The notes beneath the pieces were generated by a model. The model was given only the letters and a program-made list of their open reading frames with translations. It searched no databases and was not told where the DNA came from. From the NCBI RefSeq assembly GCF_905475395.1, contig NC_058337.1:86608368-86672367 (forward strand): DNA of 64,000 bases. The letters run 5' to 3'. The DNA is from Chrysoperla carnea. Taxonomy: Eukaryota; Arthropoda; Insecta; Neuroptera; Chrysopidae. Position 1 is the first letter of the stretch, and each line of letters begins with the position of its first letter. This document shows positions 49,401 through 61,400 of this stretch, one piece after another. Both the position numbers and the translations under genes were made by a program.

Positions 49401-52400
49401 TCGTATAATAAAAAATAGGAAGGTTCCTACACTAAAACCGAGAAAGTGATAAATTCTCATTTCATAATTAATATAAATTACAAGCATGCCTATTTGATTG
49501 TTATTATGCCGATAAATAGGCGCAGTACTATGGACAACATAATTATGGGAAAGGCCGGATACTATTTTATTTCATCGATGTAATAAAACACAAGCGGAAA
49601 AATAAAACTTTTTAATGGGTGAGTATCTTATTGATTAAAAATTGATTCAGTGAGACTTGACAAAATAAAGCTTAAAGTGAAAAGTAAAATATTGTTAAAT
49701 ATTATACACCTACAAGAAAGTACCCCTTAGCATCAATAAGAACATAAGTAATACCTGAAGTCGAACGATACAAGTTTTTTAGAAAAAATTTAAAATTATC
49801 ATGAACAAAGTATCTAATGTTTATCTGGTATATAACACGTGAAATGGTTTTCTCTATAACTGTTACAGACATATTCCATTGATTAAATGTTTCGTTTTGT
49901 CAACTAATATATTACACACTTAAAATGCTTAAACTTAAAAATTCATAATGATTAAGAAAAATGGTCAAATGAAGAATACTGAATTGTAAAAAAGTTATTG
50001 CAAAAGCTAAATTTCAGTAAATATAAAATATTTTAAAATTTTGTATCACAGGAAATATGGAGATTTGTATATAGACGAGTATTACCACAGTGCAAATTGG
50101 TTGTTTTTTAAGGGAAAAAAGCCCAATTGTACGCTTATTCACAAATCAGCACAATTGTACTGAAGCGAAATGTCTACTTAAAGTGGGGTATCTTAAATTT
50201 GACATTTTGCTTATCTTAATAAGAAAGCGGTACTGATTTTTTTTATAAAAAATAATATAAATAAGGGCCCGGGACAGTTTTTATATTTAGATTGGCTTTT
50301 ACTCAAAATTTGATTTATATTTGACATCATGATCTCATTTGTGATCCAGATCTTTCAAAATCAATAATCTCAGAAATATTAAGTGAAAACCAATTTACAT
50401 ATAAAAGCTGTAAGCGCCTTTATAAACATTGAGGAATATTTTTATCTGCCTATAAGAGCTGTAAATAATTTAGATATTTTAAAATTATATTCTTCTTATA
50501 TAATTCAATCGTACGTTGTTTAATTTTCTGATAAAATATTGATCTAATTTTGGTTTTCCGATAACTTGAGTTTAATAAAGAATTTAAGTACATATATTGT
50601 TTTTGATTCTGATAAATAATAGCTCCGAGAAAACAGCGATTTCAGAAATGGCATTTGATCAATGTAGATTCTCAAATATTCGATAGTTATAGTCATTACA
50701 CCTGGACACGGGATTGAATCACTTGATTTCCTTGTGATATTATAAATGTATACATATCATCACTTAAAAAAAATTCATTATTTATCACTTAAAAAAAACT
50801 ATATTTCTTACGGGATTATTCATATCGTTATCATAATTAAAAATTAAAAATACTTTAAAATATGAATTACATTACAAAGTTTTAGGCGTTCTCCACTTAA
50901 AAAGAATTATGTGCGCTAATATTAGGAGTTGCAGCTTATGAACTAACTTTAAGCATAATCCACTTGAACTAAAATTTATATTAACACGTGAATCATTTTT
51001 TATAAATTCACTCAAAGTTTGTATTAAACATATTTAAATCTTCAAAAGTAGATGCTGCTCCAGGATCTGATAACATTTGCAACATATCTGTCATATCATG
51101 CCCACCATTAGCTCCTGTTTGTACTGGTGCACCTGTTACTGGTGTCACTGCATCGGACGTTTGATTCCCTGGACCGGCTTGTTGTGGCCATGTCCACATA
51201 CCATGCCCACCTTGTGTCGGTTGAGCTGGAGGTACACCAGTTGTTTGATATGGTGATACTCTTGTACCACCACTCAATTGAGTATAAGTTGGACCTCCAC
51301 CTCCCGGAGATGATCTACTAGTTGGACTTGGATTCAGTTGACTGTACTGATAACCTTCTGTAACAACCGTTTGTCGCCAAGCACTTTGAGCTTGTATTGG
51401 CCCCGGACTACTCGATCTATTTTTGGACATTCTACCAGTATTTTGTGGGACTTGAGAAGGTGATCCATAAGTAATGGGACTTGGAGTCGGCTCATAGGTA
51501 CCATATACATTTTGTTGATTGCTAGCTGGACGGGATTGTTGTAAATTATGTGTAACAGGTGCTGTAATCATATGTGAAGTATACATTGGCGTAGGATCAC
51601 GTCGAGTTTGTAAACTATAATCTAAACCCAATCCGGAGGGCACTTGAGACTGATAGCTAATTTGTTCTGTACCTGAATTCGGTTCAGTTTGTATAACTGT
51701 ACTTTCTGGACCACCGGTATTATGTAACGATTTTGCTGTGGTATTTGTACAAATTATATATTCAATCTCGTCAGTATATGGATTTAAGAATGCAAAGGCT
51801 GATGTACGAAGCCAAATCCATTCACGACTCTTTATACGGAATCGATACATTACAGACATTACTTGTCCTTTTAATTTTAATACTTGATCGAAGCTCTCTT
51901 TCATATGTGTTTGATCTTCTGGGTGGAAGAAATCAAAACAACTTTTACCAAGTAGTTCGGGTGGCGAATATCCTAAAATACCCATTACTCTTTGATCAAC
52001 GAATGTAAATTTTCCTTCCATTGAATGTCTTGATATAAATTCACTGTTGTTATTTGATCCAGAAAGGTCACTAGTGTTTGGAGATGATGTAACCTGAAGT
52101 CTGCCAATTGCAACGAGGCAACAATGTGTTGAATTATGAAGGTCATCATCAACTCCTAAAACAAGTTCGAAAAAATTCTCAAATCAAAGTTGCATTATCC
52201 CTAGGTAGCGGGTGAAAGATTATTAAAATTTCAAGGTCTCTACAGGTAAAATCAGATAAGCCAAATCTTTTATAATATTATTGCTCGTTATGGATTCTTT
52301 ATTTATTTTGATTTATATATGAATAGAATACTATTAAAGTAGTCCTACCAGCTAATCTATATTGAATTTGGAGGAGAAAATTTTATGGAGCGGGATGATT

Positions 52401-55400
52401 AGCAAACCTAAGGCCCTTATATTTGTATCACTACAATAAATATATGTCTTAAGTGCTACTAATTCAGTAATCTTGTCGCTTGAAAGTACGGAGTAGTTTG
52501 CGTCAAATTTGGAAGTTCTGATTTTTGCAGACTTGTTTATGGTGTTGGTTCAATGAATAATCCAAGTTTGTGACCTCGAACGCAACTTTGTCAAAAATCG
52601 AAAAAAATCGTGAAAATTTCGGCTTTTTTCAGATTATGGCGTTTATAAACCTAAAGGAGTACGATATGAGACTAGACTTTTTGTGTTTGGAGATGATGTT
52701 ACCTCAAGCCTGTCAATTAATTACCTGGATTTAATCGTTCATTTGACCTCGATGGCTAATAGTTATTATATTTTTGTTGAAAAATATCTCCCAAAAGACA
52801 AGCAATGAACGATATATCAAGCTAAATATTATAAATTTTTATTGGAACCGGAAAAGTTAAGTACAGTCACTTTAAGGTAACTATACCCCTCGAAATACGA
52901 ATCAGAAAGTCAAACTATTAAGAAAAAATGACAACTTGGGGATCAGGAAAAGAGAAATACGGGTCGTCCGTGTTTGTTAGAATAACAGCAATAATATATG
53001 TTTAGTTAAGTAAATTCCTTCAAAACAGAACTTTCTTAAAAGGCGAAACAATTGAATTTGTTTGTTATTCATTATAGTTTTCTAAATAAAAAAATAAAAA
53101 TGAACATAAATAATGAACGAGTTAATATTCTAAGAGATTTTTTAACATAATAAAAATATTTGTAACTTACCAGGAAACATATCTGTCGGTGGCCAATTTT
53201 TTATATATCCTGTACAATGGACGACTGCATAATTTTGCCCATCACGAGTCGGTCCAAGACTATTTCGTTGTTTAAGCCGATTCAAGTGACCAAACGCCAT
53301 ATTTTCAGCAGCAATATCACCAACTTTCATTCGACAAATGAAACCACGTCTGGATCCCATACATAGTCTCATTGAACTTTGATGGCCATCTTTTTTCACT
53401 GTGCCTGTCTTTAAATCTAAAATCCGTCCAGTATTCTGAGGTTCTTGTGTTGATAATTGTTCACGTACTTTATCAACGTCTTCGGGGTGGATATTATCGT
53501 AAATACACGAACCATACCAGTCACTTTGATGATAATTTAAAACTGGAGCAACTGAATCCGACACATATATAATTCGGCCAGTATCACAACTTACAACAAA
53601 TAAGAAGCCATCAGCTGCCTCTAGTATTAAGTGCTTTAGTTCTTGATCAGTTAAAAACGCGGGTTTATAATGCTCATCTGTACTTCTGTTACCTGTCCCT
53701 CGAAGATTTTTCATATGTGCTACAGCCATTCGAAGTATAGTTAATTTATCAGGTTTTCGGGCTAATGCACTACATGTTGGCACCATATCAGATAATTCCG
53801 TAATATATGCAGTCATTTTATTACGTCGACGTCGTTCAATCTCACAATGATTTTCTCTACTTGCAAAACGTTCTTTATCTTGAATATTTTCTTCCTCCAT
53901 TCTTGTGCGTTGATATTTCGTGTTACGATTATGAACTACGTCTTCATTAGATGCAACACTTCCACTGCTCACACGGCGTTTGTGATTATTTAAATTATGT
54001 CCTGGTATTGAATATGACACCGTAGACATTTGCTAATATTTAAAACAGGATCATTCAAAACTATTTACGTTTTTTTTACATCAGAATTTAAGACATAACC
54101 TCAAACTGATTGATGACAGTTGTTGTATTATATTTTTTATCATAGTAAATAGATTTGTATTATTATTCACATTAAATAATTCGTGAATAACCTTCGATTA
54201 AAATAAACACAAACTAAATTCACTTAAGTTTAATTATATATGATTAAAATATAATAAATGTAGAACCCAATTTACTAACTTAGTTCTGTATCCTAGTATT
54301 ACAAAACTACAATATGTAAATATACAGATTGTACACAAAATATTTTACTCTTTCATATTATTAAAAAGTTTACTGCATTATGTAAATTATAAATATTATA
54401 ATACAAATTAAATGATAAGAAATATTGAGCTAACTAGGTATATGCATATTGAATTAATTATAACAAAGTAGTGTATACCAGTTATATGTGTGTTTTTTAT
54501 GTTTACATATACATACAACTTAATTATTAAAAAGTTTAATTTATATAGCGTGTATAATGAATAATTATTTGAGAAATTTTTCTGAAAAAAAATTAATTTC
54601 ATAGCTTAAAATTAGAATTTTTCATTTCAAATTGTATTTTGGGTTTTTGTTTGGTAATAATGCAGGAATTCAGCACAACAATTATAAAACGCCATCTTGT
54701 ATATATGTACGTTGAACTTATAAAAACTTAGACAAAAAATTCAACTGTGAAAATAATTTTCATATTAGTTGAATTTCTATATAAAAATGTACGTTTATAG
54801 CAATGTAGGCTTATAGCTTTAAACAAGGTCTTAAGTAATTGTGAAAATTAAAAAAAAAAAATTTCTGAAGACATTTTAAACGCTTAAACAATAAAGTCTA
54901 TGATTAGTCTATATTTTTTAGGCCTATACGAATTAAATTTATTAGGACTAAGTTAGGCACTCAGCATATCTCAAGAATCATATTTATACTTAGTTGGATA
55001 TCTGAGTGTCTAAAGTAAGCGCGTTCGGAACTTAGTGGGGGTTTATAGTATCAAATCAAAGATAAAGTTCTTTTGCTTGTTAATTATAAGCTTATATGCT
55101 CAGTTAGTGTTATATTTGAATATATCAGTATTTTATTATATATTGATAAATGGTAAGTAATCAGGTGGTTTCAATTGGAACTACTGAAAAAGAGGCTGTA
55201 TATAGGTACCTATTGTCTGCGTTCAGTTCAAGTGAAGTACTGGCACCCCATGTATCGATAATCTATTCATTATTTCAGGTACATGGAGTGTTGGTACTAA
55301 CTCAGCAATACAGTGCTCTCAGTTCAGCTAGACGCAACGATTGCCATAATGCTCTACTTACATTCATTTTGTAAATGTTATTTTCCAGATATGCTGGGTT

Positions 55401-58400
55401 TTATCTATGGGGTTTAGAGGTAAAGGAGTACATTCTCTTATGGCTGTTTTGTGCCACCAAAATAGTATTGACTAAATGTGCTATAATGGCGCTCGTGTAA
55501 CGGAGTGTAAGTTCATGTATATATATATATATATATATGAACTGTATGTCCTCTGGAACACCAATAGCATCTTAATTCTTTACACTCCATAGTTTTATCT
55601 TTGCTTTAGCATACCTGAGTTGTCCTGAACACGATCAATATTTATAACGGAGTTTAAACTCACATATTATTTTCATTTTATAGATGTTATTTCTCGGATA
55701 TTATGAGTTTCTAACTTGGATGTAATCATGGAGATATACCATAGAGCTGTTATAGACATAGGAAACGCAATAAGTGATTTCTCGACTGCAGGTAGAGAGT
55801 GAGAGAGGTAGAAAGAGACAGAAATTGTAGACGTATAAGAGAGACGAAGGCAGCTATATGCGCCTACTTTATCTGCCTCTCTTCAGCTATGCATATGCTT
55901 ATTACTTTATCTAATTCTCTCTACTGCGATCAACCGTTTGGTGGCGACTTTGTAGCTCTATGGTATTATCTCTATGGGTGTAACAAATCTTAGTTAATTT
56001 AAACAGGCCCATTATTGTTAACAACTGAAAATTAATCAACGCGTTCAGTACAGATTAGACCAGCTAGACCTAAGTTAGAAATACAGCATATCTGAACTTC
56101 TTTTTTGTCTTTTGAGTTTTGATATAAGAACCCATACCCGAAGTTTGTAAAAGTATTTTTGAATCATTTGAAAATTATCTTTGACTGACAATTTTTTCAA
56201 AAGAATCGAAATATCATTGTTACCGGTTGATTTGCACACTGTAAGTATAGAGCTGTAACTATTCAATTTGTAATATTTCATTACGTTTGAAATTTTGAAT
56301 TTTTTGTATCAGATTACTACTTTACTAGAATATTTTGAACCAATCACTCTTCTAGTTCATAAGTTAACTATTAGAGACTTTTGATCCTTATTATTTTATT
56401 TATAAATACATTTAGATAATACTGATTAAATACATTACAAAATTAAAGCTTTAACTGTAACACATTTGAAAGATTTAAAGAAGATAATCGGGAAGTATCT
56501 ATTAAAAAATTTAACGATACGGTAAGTATTACATATACATACTTATTCTACCTTTGAATATGGTAGAAGGTCTTATTTGTAACTGTTGAAGGTGAATAAT
56601 AAAATCTGACGATAAAGATTATTAATAAAGTGCTTACATTGTTTTTCATTGAAATATAAATGTTTATAAATATTTTAATGTTTTGATAACAACATACTTA
56701 TCGAATATATAAATACATATAGTAAGTATAATAGGTTAGGGGTGCCAAATAAAAATTTCAAAAAAACAGGAAACCGTAGTTTACCTTTTCTTTGGTATTC
56801 ATAAATATGCGAAGAATAAATTGTACAATTTTTTGTTCTTGACAAATTATTCATATTATCACAATAATTAACTCTAGTTTTTAGATAATTATACTTTTCT
56901 TGGACTTTTTTTTTTTACATTTGTCTATCATTTTGTATATAAGATAAAGAAAATTTTTATTCATAAAGCATTAATTTTTTTTAAATGGCCAAAAAAAGCT
57001 TAATTTATGCTTTGTAAACCGGAGACTGAAGAAACGCTCAGAAAACCAGAGACCCCGATCCAAAACTGGAGAGTTGGCAGCCCTATCATAGGTGTATTAT
57101 AATGTTGCATTTTGTTTATATTAGTAGCACGTACTTACATATGTCATTGTAACAAGATTCATTCACCATTCGTCATACTTTTCTTCTTATTTTTAATTGT
57201 TTTTGGTGATTTTCTAGTCTTATTATGTATATTTACTATCAATGGCTGCGTTCAGCAGAATTGAGCTGAGTCAAACTGCCGATACATGCATGGGCGTACC
57301 TAGAGGAAGGAAAATCAGTGCAGTTCTTCCGTCCCTAGACTTGGATTTACCACATATGAAGTTGGCTAAGTTTGTGTACTTGCGAAAATATTATTGAATT
57401 TATGAAATTTTTATACCAATAATATCTGATTTGTTGAGCACTGACCACTTTCTAGCTAAGCACTAACGAGCCAATAAATAGGCTTACATATAAACACGAG
57501 CCAATAAATACAGGTGGTTTTTTTAAAAGTTTCCACCCTTGTATTTCGAAAAGAGAATAGAAAATTATAAAACGTGAAAACACATATCGGTTCATTTTTA
57601 GAGAGAGAGATATGCTCGCAGGTAAAACATAAAAATTATTTTTTAGCAATTCATGGTATCAAAATACTGATCTAAATATGAAATACAGAGGAGCGTGTAA
57701 ACAATTACCAAAGAATACCGAACGTATTCTTTGACATTACCTTTCTACCTGAGAACATACATTTAAATGACATAAAAAGGGAATTTCTATTAATTGACTT
57801 ACGAACTAGAGTTGTGAATGACATAAAATAGATTATATGTTCTATGCTTTTTTGTTTGTCGCCATCAAAGTGCCATTTAATGTTTCTTGGAGTCGCGAAT
57901 AAAACACCCAAAATTAATAAGGTCGAATTTGATCGTTTGTGCGCTGGGACAATGCCATGATAGCTTAATAGACATGAAAAATGTGACTGATGTTAAAAGC
58001 AAGTCAATGGAACTTTTTATAAACTATCTTGGTACATATGCGACATACTTTTATGTCGTGTTTAAAAATATTAAATATCATTAGACTGATAACCTAAAAA
58101 AATCATTATTAAAAAATTGGTGAATTATTTGATAAAATAATTCATAAACCGACGCCATACTGGTGAATCGTTCCGAAATATACTGGCCAGTGCGTGTATA
58201 TATATATTCTTAAATATATATTCTTATTGTATTCGTCAATTACGACTAAGTCTTTTTCAGACGCCATTATTCCTTTAATGAACAATAAATAAATAAATTT
58301 CTCGCACAACACCCGGTGAACACATGTACACTGTCATGCTCGTTTTACCAGTACAATATGGCGTTGATTTCTGACGTCATGAACACTGGCCAGTATACTG

Positions 58401-61400
58401 GTTTATATTACGGAGCACACCCAATATTATGAAGTTAATCATAATTAAATCAGATTTTTATCAATATCATTTAGTGATAAAAATCAACCTGTTAAAAATT
58501 TAATAAATATTTGCTTAAATTTAAAATTTGCCATCTATCTCTGTTTACTGCTCAGACTAAATTGTGGTATAAAATATCAGTAACGGTGTGGCAATTATAT
58601 ATATATATACACCGTGTTCCGTTATTAACTGCAGAAACCTAACTTTTCAAAATAAGGTCATCAAGAGCAACAAAAAAACTCTTTTCCAAATTTCGATCTG
58701 AGCCTTAATTTGGGAGCTACAGGTATGACAAAAATTGATAAATTTGATTATTCATTGGCTGTCATTCGATAACCAGTAACCAATGATAATAAGAAGATAA
58801 TAGTAAATTTTTTTTAAATAATATTCAACTGAGGTAGGGATTTTTAGAAATTATAACATGATTTGATTCGTTTATATTATTTTGCAAAAACATTAAATTA
58901 TTGTACGAAAACAAATAAACTATGTGACAATGGGTGTGGTTTGCTTGCTTAGATCCAATGATAAATTGTTTACTTATAATTATTATTATTTTCTAAGAAT
59001 AATAGAATAAAAATATTTAAATTATAAAAAGTGGGACAATTTAATAATTTGATACATTTTTTGTTTTTTATTATTCTGAGAAAATAATAATACTTATAAG
59101 TAAACAATTTATCATTGGATCTAAGCAAGCAAACCACACCCATTGTCACATAGTTTATTTGTTTACGTACAATAATTTAATGTTTTTGCAAAATAATATA
59201 AACGAATCAAATCATGTTATAATTTCTAAAAATCCCTACCTCAGTTGAATATTATTTAAAAAAAATTTACTATTATCTTCTTATTATCATTGGTTACTGG
59301 TTATCGAATGACAGCCAATGAATAATCAAATTTATCAATTTTTGTCATACCTGTAGCTCCCAAATTAAGGCTCAGATCGAAATTTGGAAAAGAGTTTTTT
59401 TGTTGCTCTTGATGACCTTATTTTGAAAAGTTAGGTTTCTGCAGTTAATAACGGAACACGGTGTATATATATTTTTTTTTATTTAAAAAAAAAAAAATAT
59501 TAAGTAAATTATTATTTAAAAGGGATTAATTTTTTTCTTATAAAAATCCGAATATTATTATCCGAAAAAGACCGGAGACACGTCGAAAAAGCGAGACTCC
59601 GATCCAAAACTGGAGAGTTGGCAACCTGGTAACCCTATGTACGAGGTTGGGTAGATTTGGCTGTTATATAGATATTTTGTTTGTGTATTAAAAAATAAAA
59701 TATAACATTTAAAAAAATCAGACTTCATTCTTTAAAGTCGTCTATTGATAAAACAACTTTTGGGATCTTATTTGAGATCTTATGAAGGATTCTTTTAAAT
59801 TAAGATAGGTATATTTTGTAATGTTCGTTTAGCCTAAATTGTATATTACATTTGAATAAAATGGTACTTGCTCCGCAATTGCAATATATTAAGAAATTTA
59901 CAACTTGGAAAAATAAGTAATTAAATAAGTATTTTTTTTCCTTAGTAGAAATATTACCATCTTTATAAAAAACTGATATCTACTAGAATTATATGTTTAA
60001 AATAAGTAAAAAAAATAATTGAAAATAATCCGCCACATAGTTTCAATGAAAAAGTAAAAATAATCACACATTTATACGATTTTTTTTAGTGGAGGGGATA
60101 CGGAAAGAATTGTATGGAACTGTTTACAAGACAACTATATTAGAGTATACTGTGGTTGTTACAGAAAAACTATAGTAGAGTATTGTAAACAACTGCTCAA
60201 ACACTGAGTAATGTGTGTGTGTGTCTCATTTCACTACAAGCTCATATACTCGTATAATCCAAAATAGTTTTGACCATATAATAACGGAGCAACTACCTTA
60301 ATAACTCCTATTATTGCGAAAAAAATACTCACAGAATAAAACCAAGACAAATATGATTGTTGTTAATATTGCAACTGTTATAAACATATTTCTTAAATCG
60401 CTTCCAATTTCATCTATATTGTCACTGTTTCTAACAAGCATGGGTGGTAGTAAAAACCCGATTGCAACGCCCAACTGGAAAAACGAAATAGCTTAAGAGC
60501 AAAGTCAACGCGATCAATCTATTTTACAACTTTTTTGGGCCTATTACTCAAAAAGTAAAAATTCGAATGTAATAAAATTTGAAAAGCACAATCATACCAT
60601 AAAATTTACAGTTTCTACGAAAATATCCAAAAATTAAACAAAAAATTTTAAGATTTTTTTCTGGGGAAAACTTGTGAGCTTGCCCTTTTGAAATCATGTT
60701 AAAATTGTGTATTCCAAATTTCATTACCTTCGGACTATTATTTTTTGGAGTAATAGACTTGCAAAAATTGTAAAACATATCTAGTATGGCCGCTAATTTA
60801 ACTTTGCTCTTAAGAAACTAATATCTAAATTGCGTCATGCGGAACTTAGGTATCTACTCAAATAAAAGAAACAAAATATATTATTAGATTTTTGTAGCCA
60901 TTTTACATTTTAAGAAGCTAATGGAAAATATTTACAAAAATACCAAGAAAATCAGTGTGTTTGTAAGGACTTCCACGGGGTAGGGTCACTTTTTTTAAAA
61001 CTTGCTACAAATTTGTAAATTAATTCTACGGTAGTAAATGATTATAATAAAAAATTAAGAAACAGTATGTTTCCCGGACTTTTAATGGAATAATTAGTTT
61101 TAAAAATTGGAAATTTAACATGTAAGTAAATGGGGATCAATTCAGTTGTATCTTTGGTTATGAACTTAATATGAATAAGAATTTAAATAAAATAAGCTTT
61201 CGATTAAAATAATAAAAAAAGGTGGGTTTCCGAACGAATTACGGATATATTTGATATTTTTTATGAACTTCCTGCTTTTTTTGAAGATACTTCCGACTTG
61301 TAATAGCTCACATAATACCTCACTTAGCAACGCCGTCTGTCATCAAAAATAACTAAACCCATTCTTCACCAATCAAACTTGTTAAACAATAAAAAAATAA

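Noticed and set aside
55150-55374. 74-codon plus-strand ORF in the FLVCR intron
   Set aside because: No similarity recognised, and it lies among repeats flanking MITE copy 2.
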